64,000 bases of DNA, from contig CM045733.1 in assembly GCA_024760905.1 (NCBI GenBank), positions 24,092,501 through 24,156,500 on the forward strand, read 5' to 3'. This DNA comes from Plotosus lineatus. Lineage: Eukaryota; Chordata; Actinopteri; Siluriformes; Plotosidae. This document shows, piece by piece, positions 1-11,298 of this stretch. A program made the position numbers and the translations under genes. The notes below the pieces were generated by a model that did no database searches, had not been told where the DNA came from, and was given only the letters and a program-made list of their open reading frames with translations. The first letter of the stretch is position 1. Each line of letters starts with the position of its first letter.

Positions 1-1037
1 TCTGATAATAAATTTAGTTGAGCTCTATTTTATTACTATATTTTAATACTACATTTGAACACTTCCACTTTAATCAAGTATTGGTAAAATTAAATATCTG
101 TACTCTTACTTTAACCTACATTTTAACATCAATACATAACTGTATTAATTATTGCAAAATTTGTAAAACGTTTTATTACTTTTGCTGGAGTTACTGATTA
201 ATACAATTGACCTCATTTGATGTCCAGGTGAACTTGAAATATCAGGCATTACATTTTTGCCATCAGAGTCAAGAAATATGTTAAATTTAGTAAATTAGGT
301 AGTTAGATTTTGTAGTTTTGCTAGTTAAATTTGTTCGCTAGTTCAGTTTTATAAATCAGCTTGTTAATATTCAATTTATTTACTTTTCTTCTTTGATACT
401 ATTTTATCTTCATATTTATTCAAAAGCATTGTTTAACATTAGCTAACCAGCAAGCCAAACTCTAGGTTCATCCTCAGAGAGTTATCTAAATAGTTTCCTT
501 ATGATTGATGGCTTAACTAGCTTGTTATGCGCGCTCAGGCATGTTGAACTTGTCAGTTCTTTTGTCAGCTTTCATGTAAAAATATTTAGTCTTGAAATCT
601 GTGAGTATTAACTCTAGATACTCTATGATACTTGTAGACATTATAATGAAGTAGATTTTTTACTCCATATATCTACATTAGACTAATTAGCTAAATTCTG
701 AGCCAATAATTTTAATTAAGAACCATTTCTCTGTGTATTTTTTTCCATTACAGATGTTGATATTCAGGACATAGTAAAAGGGCACAGAGCTTCGAACCTG
801 AGGGGTCATGAAGCTTGTTGTTGTGGGTCAGCTTTGGCACTCACACTGCACTTGCAGGTACAATTATTATATGATAGTTTCTCACAATCTTAACCTCTAA
901 CCTGCTGTAGACAATCTATCTATGATTGGTTGTATATATAAAATTACATTTTGATACCTAAGTCCTGGTAAGGTCACTTATCATTGTTGTTTTTTGTTGT
1001 TTTTTTTTAATTATAGATTTGATTCCGTTTCTTTGGT
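1..1037. other. AT-rich region without a recognised gene
   Basis: AT-rich sequence with stops in all frames and no recognised repeat. The only feature of note is a short exon-like stretch at 754-857, listed separately. Confidence 0.5.
754..857 (+). other. Possible exon (splice signals only)
   Basis: A T-rich tract ending in ttccattacag precedes 754, and a gt follows 857 in the context ttgcag|gtacaa. One frame is open across all 104 nt, beginning VDIQDIVKGHRA. I do not recognise the peptide. A 104-nt open frame with both splice dinucleotides can occur by chance, so this is only a candidate. Confidence 0.18.
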
Positions 1038-1325
1038 TTTTGTAACTGCTTAATCCTAATTAAGGTTGCAGGGAGGCTGGCGCCCATCCCTACCAAATCT
1101 GGGCAAGGACAGAGTACACCCTGGACAGCTCGTCAGGCCATCGCAGGGCAGAAACACAATGACAGGTTTGCAGCCTACTGTTGTCGAAAGACAGTGAGGG
1201 ACATGGCTGGCCTTTAATAACCCAATTAGCTGCACTGGGGGGGATAGTGACAACCCGTTGAGAGTGGGGCTTGAATCCCCAACTTTAGGATCAGTGATCC
1301 AGCACCTTTACCACCAGGTCACCGC
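1038..1325 (-). mobile_element. SINE-A copy, A-g tail
   Basis: Read on the - strand it begins with a tRNA-like head containing a box-B-like GGATTCAAGCC and runs through the common SINE-A body. It ends in the tail whose reverse complement is the taactgcttaatcctaatt type. About 45 bp of the body, around the motif caatggttcttttacat, is deleted compared with other copies in the window. Confidence 0.75.
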
Positions 1326-1569
1326 ATGTGTCATCTCGGCATATAAATCCAAAAATAATTTTAGGTGGAAAGATTCTTTGCAGGTATTCTCACTCAGTAA
1401 CTTGCTTTTTATGCAAAAAAGTCTTATTCTGAAATGTGTCTTTAAATGAACATTACCAGAGCAGTTTATATTTGCCTTGATTAGTACTGAAATGTTTGAC
1501 AACTTCATGGCAAACCCTTTGATAAGATACAGTGAAAGGCTTTGTGTGAAAAAATATGAAACAGAAATA

Positions 1570-2282
1570 CAGTCCTACCTCACCTTACGAAAGACCCAAC
1601 TAACGGAAAATCCAAGTTACAAAATGGATTTAACTAAAATGTTTGTCTCTGGATACGAAAAAAAATCATTTTATGAAACGCGACATCTCAAAAATTCAAA
1701 CAATGCGTGCTCGGATTCGCAGATGCCCGAATCCCCCGAAACGTAAATACACTTGTAGCATCCTGTATTTTGTTTTGAAATTGGGGCGGTAGAGTTGCTC
1801 TCCCATTGGCTATCTCCCAACACCCCATCCCGCTGGCCTCCCATTGGCTAGGAGGGAGCTGCATCTCCATGATACCCATGATGCTTTTTGTGTGCCTTTG
1901 ACCCATTGATCGTCACGGAGTTCTGACATGCATAAAGGACAGAGTTATTGTTGTTTTGTGAGTTTTTCGAGTGTGCTCATTGCAACTTTATTTTTCATCA
2001 TTCATCATGAGCCCCAAGAAAGTGATTCCCAGTGCGAGTGAAAAGAAGAAGCGGGCTCGTAGCATGCGGTTGAGTGATATCGCAAAGGAATATAGCCGAA
2101 ACCCGTCTACCATTAGTATGATATTGAAGCAGAAGAAGGCCTTAAAAGGCATACTTTTATAACTTTTGAAGAGTTTAGGGGGTAGTATTGGGAGCCTTGT
2201 AAAATGCGACTCAACTTGTGAAAAAATCAGGTTACGAAACCACTTCTGGAATGGATTAATTTCGTAAGGTGAGGTACCACTG
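1570..2282 (+). mobile_element. Tigger/pogo-like DNA transposon, internally deleted
   Basis: The left end cagtcctacctcaccttacg is matched in inverted orientation by cgtaaggtgaggtaccactg at the right end. The TIRs are about 20-24 bp and a TA precedes the left one. CAGT-starting termini and TA targets are typical of the pogo/Tigger group of Tc1-mariner. At 713 bp it is far shorter than an autonomous copy of about 2-3 kb and keeps only an N-terminal transposase remnant. A related right end lies at 33,190-33,352. Confidence 0.7.
2007..2162 (+). pseudogene. Tigger-like transposase N-terminal fragment
   Basis: Begins MSPKKVIPSASEKKKRA and continues with RLSDIAKEYSRNPSTIS, which resembles the N-terminal CENP-B/pogo-type helix-turn-helix of Tigger transposases. 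The piece is 51 codons and lacks part of the first helix region and the whole DDE catalytic domain. It sits inside the TIR-bounded element and would at most encode a DNA-binding stub. Confidence 0.6.
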
Positions 2283-2585
2283 CATATATTTTTTCTGGTG
2301 GTTTCATGGAAAAGGAGAAGCTCCTTCATAGGATTTGCTTTGGAAAGACTTATAAATTTAACTGATCACCTACTCCAGGTGTCTATTTTTCAAATTCTGT
2401 GCTTTAAATTGTAAATAATATGTAATTTTGAAATGTGTATTGATATGTTGTAGTATGGATAATATAAATATTTAATACAGTATATTATTGACAGCGTTGT
2501 GTTTAACAACCTAGTCATCATGCAAAGCAATTGTTTGCAATCAATGTTTGGTTACTTTAATTACAGTATTTAATATTTAAGATAT

Positions 2586-3250
2586 TGAGCAGGCAGCACA
2601 CTGGAATAGTGGTTGGCAGGTCTGCCTCACAGCCTCCTGGGTTCGATTCCCAGCTTGAGTGTTTCTGTATGAAGTTTGCATGTTCTCCTGGTGCTTGCGT
2701 GGGTTTTCTCCACGTAATCTGGTTTTCTCTTACACTCCAAAAATATGCATTCACTCATTCATTCATTTTCTGAACCACTTAATTCTAATTGGGGTAGCGG
2801 GGATGGCCTCCCCAGGCCATCGCAGGTCAGAAACACAATGGCAGCTATGCAGTTGCTCTTGACGAAAATCAGCAATGCTTTTTTACATGACTCACCACAG
2901 ACAGTGAGAGACATGGCCAGCCTTTGATAACCCAGTTAGCTGCACTGGGGGGACAGTGACAACCTGTTGAGAGTGGGCCTTGAACAGCCAACCTTGGGAT
3001 CAGTGATCCAGCACTTTTACCACCAGGCCACCACTGCCCCCCAAAACATGTACAGTATGTTAATTGATTGTTCCAAATCACAGGTGTGAGTGCGAGTATG
3101 AATGGTTGTGTGAGTGTTGGCTCTGCAATGGCCTATTAAGCTGTCCAGGGTGTACCCGCCCTTGCCTAGGGACGGCTGAAATTTGTATCAGCCGCCTTTA
3201 AACCCTAATTAGGATTAAGTGGTTCAGAAAATGAATGAACGAATGAATGA
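2586..3250 (+). mobile_element. SINE-B copy interrupted by a SINE-A
   Basis: The tRNA-like head has box A-like tagtggttggcaggt and box B-like gggttcgattcc. It is followed by the body (gtttgcatgttctcctgg...) and, after the nested SINE-A at 2,751-3,043, the rest of the body and a tail ending in gaatgaacgaatgaatg. The host sequence reads ccaaaaatatg before the insertion and caaaacatg after it, consistent with a short target-site duplication. Confidence 0.75.
2751..3043 (-). mobile_element. SINE-A (A-g tail) nested in SINE-B
   Basis: Full head and body on the - strand, starting near 3,043 (ggggggcagtggtggcctgg) and ending in a (GAATG)n tail at about 2,751-2,770. The tail is shortened internally. 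It splits the SINE-B copy, so it is younger than that copy. Confidence 0.75.
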
Positions 3251-3699
3251 GATTATGAGTGGGTTTTTTCCAAGTTATGTTTTATCGCTAATGGAAAAAA
3301 GTCTTTACTGAGGTAATTAAGCAGGCAAGTGCTGCTTCTCCATGCCTTACCCAGAAGAGTGTGACAGGATATTTTAAATCATAGAATAACAATATTAAAA
3401 ATGATGTCTTAAAAATTTCTTCAGGTGAAAAAGCAGAGGCTGTTATAAAACAGGTAAACAGGTACATGTGTATGTTTTAAGAGCTCTGAGAAACAGAAAC
3501 AATGGATGCAGTTTTAAAGACCCCAAGCAAAAAAAAAAAAATGTGTTTAAAACAAATTGAATATTGATTGAATCATTTGACACGACTCACAGTCGGACTG
3601 CGAGACACCCACGCATCTGATCCAAATTCTGTTCAGTACATCTACCTGAAATTCTACCAGTAAGGTATTCAGATAGTTGATGAAATGGGACCACATATC

Positions 3700-3734
<35 letters not shown>

Positions 3735-4755
3735 TTAAAAAAAAATAATAATAAATAAATCAGAACCCTGCATATTTACCATATGTTTGTGTTTTTTTTT
3801 TTTTTTTTTTTTAATTCAAAAAAACTGTCCTGATCAACCATGGTGATTTGATTAGGCTGCACAAACCTATTAATACCATGCACATAAGGCAGGTAGGTCG
3901 ATCTTCTCTAAATTCAGAAGGTGGAAACAGAAGCAGCAGCAGAGTTACCAAGGTTACAGGCAGCAGTCAATACGATGGGTGAGAGAAGCTCAGGGGAAAA
4001 ACTGAATTAATTTCACTTTGGAATTTCATTTCTGTGAAGACAGAGGCGGTGTTATAGGGCCAGTCCTGTCACGCCTCATTGTATGCCATTTTGCTGATGG
4101 GCATGGCAGAAGAGTGCACAGGGAAAATTGTACCTTTCTGATGGGCTGATCTGAGGAATGATCATATGCAATGGCACAACGTCGACAATCGGAACATCGC
4201 GGTCTGTTACATGTAATAGATTCTCATTTGGGTATTTATTGTTGTCAGTGAAAGATGCATCTGAGCTGAATGTTGTGACCATCAATTTAGTGTAATTTCA
4301 ATCGTCTCTGTATGATGGGCCTGTCTTGTGTTTTTGCTTTGACACGTCAATCTGCGTCCTAATATAATTTTTGTGAAGGCAGCACTAAAAAGCCCTATTT
4401 TCTAGTTTTGATTTGCATATGGGGTGGTGGTGGTGGTGGTGGGAGGGGGGGGCTCAGTGATTGCAAATCGGTTTAGTTAAATTTCAGTTTAATGGTGGGT
4501 GATGATATCCAAGCAGATGGAGTATGAAGGAAAAGTATCTCCCACATGATGTTACACAAATCACTAACTTAAACAGTTAATTATGCATTTTATTAAAGTG
4601 GTCAGAGAGGCTAATTTATACATAAACCCAAAACTAGATTAGGTAACACAGTTTCTACAAGAGTGGTACATGATTCCACTGTTCCACTATTTGTCTGATA
4701 ATTGATATTTTTGTCTCAATCCATCTGGTAGAATAATAAAAACAGTGGTATTCTG

Positions 4756-4758
<3 letters not shown>
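3251..4758. other. Unannotated interval with homopolymer tracts
   Basis: No gene or named repeat recognised. It contains poly-T tracts at about 3,702-3,731 and 3,791-3,812, a short (GGT)n at about 4,424-4,441 and otherwise unique-looking sequence. An open frame at 4,076-4,285 (-) has no recognisable motif. Confidence 0.5.
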
Positions 4759-4814
<56 letters not shown>

Positions 4815-4828
4815 CTTTCTCTCTCTCA

Positions 4829-4882
<54 letters not shown>

Positions 4883-4975
4883 TTCTTTTGGTATGAACAC
4901 ATGGATCATCATTGGCATGCTGTCTTAAAAAAACACGCGTGCACACACGACACGACGCGCGCACGCACACACACA

Positions 4976-5015
<40 letters not shown>
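4759..5015. repeat. (TC)n and two (CA)n microsatellites
   Basis: A (TC)n tract at 4,759-4,827 is followed directly by (CA)n to about 4,880, a short unique spacer and a second (CA)n tract at about 4,952-5,015. Open frames through these tracts are translations of dinucleotide repeats, not genes. Confidence 0.95.
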
Positions 5016-5019
<4 letters not shown>

Positions 5020-5489
5020 GTGCTTTTGCAATCTGAGTGATAATGACTGTCTGCCTTGGCCAGACGGTAGATACGTCTACATAGAATCTCTACAAAAGAT
5101 GATAGAAATTGTTCTCAAAACACCATATGCGTCCATATTGTTGTGCAATTATCAACTCAGTGTTTTCTCTCTCACTCATTACTAGAGCCACGTCAGTAAT
5201 GGTCAATGTCACGGATCTATAAATAGAAAGTGTATTTTATTGCTATTGATTTAGTTTTTAAAGAGACACTAAATTAAAATGGTTTTCACAGTGACCACTT
5301 TAACCGTCACCCTGAGTATAATCATTGCATTGCATGGAATCTTTGGTGTCTAAATGCAAATAAACACAGAAATACCAGTTATCATGTAACCGCAGGGAGT
5401 ATTGTCTCCAGATATCCAGGGAATAAGGCTTAAGGATAAATATCCAGGGAATATGGCTTAATTGTTTCACATGTTATCCCCAACCCATA

Positions 5490-5575
5490 TGACTTTTTCC
5501 CAGATTTTCTGGTTTCCTCCTAAGTCTTAATGAGTTTGATTAGGTGAACTGACTACTATAAATTGCTACTTGGAA

Positions 5576-5624
<49 letters not shown>
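5490..5624 (+). repeat. SINE-B fragment running into (GT)n
   Basis: The segment ttctggtttcctcctaagtc and the following 60 bp match the middle of SINE-B. From 5,580 the sequence becomes a (GT)n microsatellite of about 22 units. Confidence 0.5.
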
Positions 5625-5629
<5 letters not shown>

Positions 5630-5647
5630 CCAATATTTCCAAGAGTA

Positions 5648-6097
5648 TACAGGGATTCCTCACTTTCCGATGTTAATGGGCACCAAGACCCCCCATGACC
5701 ACCGATTTCCACAAAGTAGGCTTGAGCCCCCCCCCCCCGACTGATGTGTACGTGCTTATAATAACAATTAAACATTTAAAAAGAATGCATAAGATGTAAA
5801 TAAAATATAAATACACACACACACACACACACACACGCGTGTACACACATTCAGATGCGCACCTCAAATAAAAATGTAAGTAGTTTTGTTGGGGGTGGGT
5901 GGGTGTTTTTTTTTTTTTTTTTTTTGTTTCTTTGGGGTCTATTGCATAATTGGCTTTGTTTTGCGCAATTTTCCTTAACATTTCCCCTATTTTTCCCAAA
6001 TCTTTTTTTTTTTTAATTTTTCAATGCATATTTTTGAAAAACCCATGATGCACTGAAGCCGCAGAAACTGAAGCACAAAGCAGCAAGGGCTCACTTG
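5648..6097. mobile_element. Tigger-like MITE
   Basis: The left end reads tacagggattcctcacttt. The right end, in reverse complement, reads tacaagtgagcccttgctg. Internal text (caagaccccccatgaccacc; cccatgatgcactgaagccg) resembles the non-coding Tigger/pogo MITEs common in fish. No transposase remains. A C tract, a (CA)n tract and several T tracts lie inside. Confidence 0.5.
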
Positions 6098-6296
6098 TAT
6101 TCATCTCTTGCACTTAGGAAATTTCTAGATCCACAATGACCATGAACCAAAGAGGCCACTGAAGATGAATCACTGAACTGCAAATACTCCGAACACAGGT
6201 TCTGTGTTGTGCTTCCTGTTCTTACTTCTTTATCACAGGCCGTATGTTTAAAAAGCTTTTAAGTCACACTGGGTTTTAATAGTCTGTATCTAAGAG

Positions 6297-6604
6297 CGGC
6301 GGCATGATAGTGTGGTGGTTAGCACGTCCACTTCACAGCAAGAAGGTCCCCGTGCTTGTGTGGGTTTTCTCCGGCTACTCCGGTTTCCTCCTGCAATCGG
6401 AAAATATGCACAGTAAGCTAATTTGCTGTTGCAAAGTGCCCCAAGGTGTGAGAGTGAGTGTGAATGGTTGTGTGAGTGTTGACCCTGGGATGGTCTGCTG
6501 AGCTGTCCTGGGTGTACCCCGCCTTCACCCAGAGTTGGCTGAGATGGGTGCCAGCCTAAATAGGATTAAGCGGGTCAGAAAATGAATGAATGAATGAATG
6601 AATG
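6297..6604 (+). mobile_element. SINE-B copy
   Basis: The head ggcatgatagtgtggtggtt is followed by the body and by the tail ggattaagcgggtcagaaa with (GAATG)n. About 70 bp spanning the box B region is deleted between aagaaggtcc and ccgtgcttgtg. The copy is therefore probably transcriptionally dead. Confidence 0.75.
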
Positions 6605-7076
6605 TATCTTAGAGCTAGAAACATCAAAATGTGATGTGATTGCATATACCGCCTCCCAGAATGGTTGGTCATGGGCAAGCTGTGATCAATGGGCTATAAT
6701 TAGACTTGTGTAAAAGCAGTCACATGCTAAAAATATGAGCATCCCTTTCAAGACTCTGTTTGCTTTAGCACTGACCAACTCTGGCCATAGGTCACGACTC
6801 CTCATCGCTCACTCCTGCAGTTAGGCTGAGTTCACACAAAAATGTTCACACAGTGCTGTTCTGAAACGTACAGAAATCCTCCAGAGGCTGTGTGGGCCAC
6901 AGTCACTATATGAAGAAAGCAGAATGTCAAAAGTACAATAAAAATGTGTTGCTGCTGGAAAAATTTCTTTTTGTCAACACATTTTTTTTATGTTATCTAA
7001 TGCAGTAATGTTTAATACTGTATATTACACATACACTGCTGGGATCTGTGGACATAGTACTTCAGTCAATTAATAA

Positions 7077-7190
7077 TCTTCAATAACTGCTTTATCCTGT
7101 TCAGTATCACAATGGAACTGTAGTCCATCCTGGGAACACTGGGTGGGAAGAACTGGAAATACATACCGGATGGGATGCAAGTTTGTTCCA
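7077..7190 (+). mobile_element. Possible SINE 3' fragment of another family
   Basis: The segment taactgctttatcctgttcagtatcacaatgg followed by catcctgggaacactggg resembles the 3' part of a widespread fish interspersed repeat, but no head or tail repeat is preserved. Identification is by recognition of the phrase only. Confidence 0.3.
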
Positions 7191-7448
7191 CTCATAAAAC
7201 ATTCATAAAAGCCTTAAGATTTCTTTGCTTTCTCTTTCTGTGGGAAAGTTTAATGGTTCTCTGAATAACACAACTTATAAGAGTGTTTATGAAGATACAA
7301 CCCAGTGACGGCTTCGTGGTCATGGCATTCAATATGAGTGTAAGTGAATTCATGTAACTGTGAACTATTCAAAGTATCTTTGAGGAACTTTTTCAAGGAG
7401 TATAAGAATACTTATCATTAATTTTCAGAAGCTGCTTTATCATATTTA

Positions 7449-7791
7449 GTGGTGGCCTGGTGGTAAAAGCTGCTGGATCGCTGATTCTAAGGTTGGGGGT
7501 TCGAGTCCCACTCTCCACAAGGTTGTCACTGCCCCCAACCCCCAGTGCAGCTGACTGGGTTATCAAAGGCTGGCCATGTCTCTCACTGTCTATGGTGAGA
7601 GGCATGTAAAAGAACCATTGCCGACTTTCGTAAAGAGTGGCTGCATAGACGTCAGCGTGTTTCTGCCCCTTGCTAAAAAGGTTGTGTCAGGAAGGGCATC
7701 CGAAGTAAAAACCTATGCCAAATCAAACATGCGAATCATAGATTCGCTGTGTCGACCCCTGAGAAAAAGGGAATGGCCAAAAGGAAAAGAA
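7449..7791 (+). mobile_element. SINE-A with RTE-derived tail (A-r)
   Basis: The head gtggtggcctggtggtaaaa has a box A-like stretch and gggttcgagtcccac is a good box B. The body is followed by gttgtgtcaggaagggcatc, which matches the RTE 5' UTR seen at 7,995-8,050. It ends in a degenerate gattcgctgtgtcgacccct...ggaaaagaaa, the RTE 3' terminus. A short duplication of ctttatc flanks the copy. Confidence 0.8.
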
Positions 7792-7942
7792 ACTTTATCC
7801 TGAATAGGGCAATTGAGGATCTGTAGGCAATCCTAACCTAGCGCATGTTGTTTTGTAACTGATATGACAGCTCTAAATCACTAGTGCATGAAACATGGAA
7901 GTTATTGATTTTTTTTCTCAAAATATTTCAATGAGTAAATCT

Positions 7943-8153
7943 AATGCAGCCGGGCATGGGGGGCACAAACCGGTCCCAAGCCCGGATAAATGCAGAGGGT
8001 TGTGTCAGGAAGGGTATCCGGCGTAAAACCAATTCCAAATAAAATATGCGAATAACAAGAAAGAATGACATACCGGATCGGTCAAGGCCCGGGTTAACAA
8101 CGACCGCCATCAGTGCTGATAACCAACAGGGTACTGATGGAAATTGGACTACT
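7943..8153 (+). mobile_element. RTE LINE copy B, 5' part
   Basis: This is the first about 210 bp of a + strand RTE element: aatgcagcc, then the 5' UTR including the gtcaggaagggtatccggcg block. It is separated from the rest of the same copy (11,299-13,580) by the nested - strand copy A. A 17-bp target-site duplication, tttcaaYgagtaaatct, flanks the complete copy at 7,926-7,942 and 13,581-13,597, which proves the two pieces belong together. Confidence 0.85.
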
Positions 8154-11100
8154 TCTTCTTTTCCTTTCGGCTTTTCCCTTCAGGGGTCGCCACAGCGAAT
8201 CATCTGCCTCCATCTCACCCTATCCTTTGCATCTTCTTCTCTTACACCAACGACCTTCATGTCCTCCTTTACCACATCCATGAATCGTCTCTTTGGTCTT
8301 CCTCTAGGCCTTTTGCCTGGTAGTTCCAGCCTCAGCATCCTATTACCAATATACTCACTATCCCTCCTCTGTACATGTCCAAACCATCTCAATCTAGCCT
8401 CTCTGACTTTGTCTCCAAAACGTCTTACATGTGCTGTCCCTCTGGCGTACTCATTCCTAATCCTATCCATCCTCGTTACTCCCAAAGAGAACCTCAACAT
8501 TTTCATCTCTGCTACCTCCAACTCTGCCTCCTGTCTTTTCCCCAGGGCCACTGTTTCTAACCCATACAGCATCGTTGGCCTCAACACCGTTTTGTACACT
8601 TTTCCTTTCATTTTTGCCGATACCCTCCTATCACACATCACACCGGACACTTTTTCTCCAACCATTCCAACCTGCCTGCACACGCTTCTTGACCTCTTTT
8701 CCACACTCGCCATTGCTCTGGATTGTTGAGCCTAAGTACTTAAAATCCTCCACCTTTCTTATCTCTGCTCCCTGTAATCTCACCGTTCCTCTTTGGTCCT
8801 TGGTATTCATGCACATGTACTCTGTCTTACTGAGGCTAATCTTCATTCCCCTCCTTTCCAGGAGCATACCTCAACGTCTCTAGATTTTCCTGCACTTGTT
8901 CTCTGCTCTCACTACAGATTACAATGTCATCTGCAAACATCATAGTCCATGGGGAATCTTGTCTAACCTCGTCTGTCAGCCTGTCCATCACCATAGCGAA
9001 CAAGAAGGGGCTGAGAGCTGACCCTTGATGCAGTCCCACCTCCACCTTGAACTCTTCTGTCACACCGACAGCACACCTCACCACTGTCTTACATCTCTCA
9101 TACATGTCCTGCACCACTCTAACATACTTCTCTGCCACTCCAGACTTCCTCATGCAATACCACAGTTCTTCTCTCGGCACCCTGTCATATGCTTTCTCCA
9201 GATCCACAAAGGCACAATGCAGCTCCGTCTGACCTTCTCTGTACTTCTCCATTAACATCCTCAAGGCAAACACTGCATCTGTGGTGCTCTTTCTGGGCAT
9301 GAAACCAAACTGTTGTTCACAAATGCTGACTTCTGCCCTTAGTCTAGCTTCCACTATTCTTTCCCATAACTTCATCGTATGGCTCATCAACTTTATCCCT
9401 CTGTAGTTGCCACAACTCTGCACGTCTCCCTTGTTCTTAAAAATGGGCACCAGCACACTTCTCCTCCATTCCTCTGGCATCCTCTCACTCTCTAAGACCT
9501 TGTTAAATGTTCTTGTCAGAAAATCTACTGCTACCTCTCCTAGACACTTCCATACCTCCACCGGTATGTCATCTGGACCAACTGCCTTTCCATTCTTCAT
9601 CCTCTTCAATGCCCTCCTCACTTCACCCTTACTAATCTTTGCTACTTCCTGGTCCTCAACAGTCACCTCTTCTACTCTTTTTCTCTCTCATTTTCCTCAT
9701 TCATCAGCTCTTCAAAGTACTCTTTCCATCTTCCCAGCACACTTCTGTCATCAGTCAATACATTTCCCTCTCTGTCCTTTATCAATCTAACTTGCTGCAC
9801 GTCCTTCCCATCTCTATTTCTCTGCTGTGCCAACCTGTATAAATCATTTTCTCCCTCCTTACTTTCCAGCCGAGCATACAAGTCATCAAACGCACTCTGT
9901 TTGGCCTTTGACACTGCTACCTTTGCCTTACGCTGTGTCTCCCTGTACTCCTGTTTACTCTCTTCGGTTTTCTCAATGTCCCACTTCTTCTTAGCTAATC
10001 TCTTCCTTTGTACACACTCCTGCACTTCCTCATTCCACCACCAAGTCTCCTTATCTACTTTCCTTCCAGATGACACACCAAATATTCTCCTACCTGTCTC
10101 CCTGATCACATTCGCTGTAGTTGTCCAGTCATCTGGAAGCACTTCCTGACCACCCAAAGCCTGTTTCAACTCCTCCTTGAAGACAACCCGACACTCTTCC
10201 TTTTTCAACTTCCACCACTTTGTCTTCTGCTCTGCCTTTGCCTTCTTCACCTTCCTCACCATCAGCATCATCCTGCACACCACCATCCTATGCTGTTTGG
10301 CAACACTCTCACCCGCTACTACTTTGCAGTCACTGACTTCCTTTAAATTACATCGCCTGCACAAGATGTAGTCTACCTGTGTGCTCCTACCTCCGCTTTT
10401 ATAAGTCACCCTATGTTCCTCTCTCTTCTGGAAGAAAGTATTCACCACAGCCATTTCCATCCTTTTTGCAAAATCTACCAACATCTGTCCTTCTGCGTTC
10501 CTGTCCTGGATACCAAACCTACCCATCACTTCCTCGTCCCCTCTGTTTCCTGCACCAACATGTCCATTGAAGTCTGCCCCAATGACCACTTTTTCACCTC
10601 TGGGGTACTCTGCATCACTTCATCTAACTCCCTCCAGAATCTCTCCTTCTCTTCTCGCTCACATCCTGTCTGTGGGGCATAAGCACTAACAACATTGACC
10701 ATCACACCTTTAATTTCTAACTTGAGACTCATCACTCTGTCTGACACTCTTTTCACTTCTAGAACATTCCTGGCAAACTCCTCCTTCAAGATGACTCCGA
10801 CTCCATTTCTCTTCCCATCCACACCGTGATAAAACAGCTTAAACCCTGCTCCTATGCTTCTAGCCTTGCGACCTTTCCACCTGGTCTCCTGAACACACAG
10901 TATGTCCACCTTCCTCCTCTGCATCATGTCAGCCAGCTCTCTACCTTTTCCTGTCATAGTTCCAATATTCAAAGTCCCTACTTTCAGTCCTAGACTCATG
11001 CCTTTCCTCTTCTCTCTCTGGCAACGGACACGCCTCCCGCCTCTCCTTCTTCGACGTCTTCGACCAACAGTAGTCCAATTTCCATCAGCACCCTGTTGGT

Positions 11101-11298
11101 TGACGGCACTGATGGCGGTCGTTGTTAACCCGGGCCTCGACCGATCCGGTATGTCATTCTTTCTTGTGATTCGCATAGTTTATTTGGCATTTGTTTTACG
11201 CCGGATGCCCTTCCTGACGCAACCCTCTGCATTTATCCGGGCTTGGGACCGGCGTGAGGGAGAGACACTGGTTTGTGCCCCCCCCTCACGGCTGCATT
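8154..11298 (-). mobile_element. RTE LINE copy A, full-length, nested in copy B
   Basis: The 3' terminus at 8,154 (reverse complement aagccgaaaggaaaagaaga) and the 5' terminus ggctgcatt at 11,290-11,298 mark a 3.1-kb full-length element. It codes on the - strand for APE-type endonuclease, reverse transcriptase and a C-terminal region. The encoded endonuclease is of the type behind the bovine CFDP2/BovB family, which places it in the RTE clade. It lies inside copy B's 5' UTR with a net loss of about 2 bp of target rather than a duplication. Confidence 0.85.
8180..11176 (-). pseudogene. RTE endonuclease-reverse transcriptase, frameshifted
   Basis: Reading frames at 11,176-10,526 (endonuclease N-terminus with GTLNIGTMTGKGRELA and CVQETRW), 10,589-9,672 (GADFNGHVG, VDYILC), 9,666-8,836 (RT with FADDIVICSES), 8,867-8,631 and 8,713-8,180 overlap slightly in different frames. 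At least four frameshifts or stops break one original ORF of about 980 codons, near 10,600, 9,668, 8,860 and 8,700. All catalytic motifs are visible, but the copy cannot make a full product. Confidence 0.85.

Noticed and set aside
4076..4285. A 69-codon - strand frame with few low-complexity residues
   Set aside because: No recognisable motif, no splice or promoter context and ordinary length for chance in this composition.
4687..5185. Open frames made of Cys-Val, Thr-His and Arg-Glu repeats
   Set aside because: These are translations of (CA)n and (TC)n microsatellites. The same holds near 30,500, 35,250-35,600, 36,200, 40,400 and 50,100.
7943..8153. RTE 5' UTR piece as a twin-priming inversion of copy A
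   Set aside because: It lies beyond copy A's 3' end, not its 5' end, and the outer 17-bp duplication shows it is the start of copy B.
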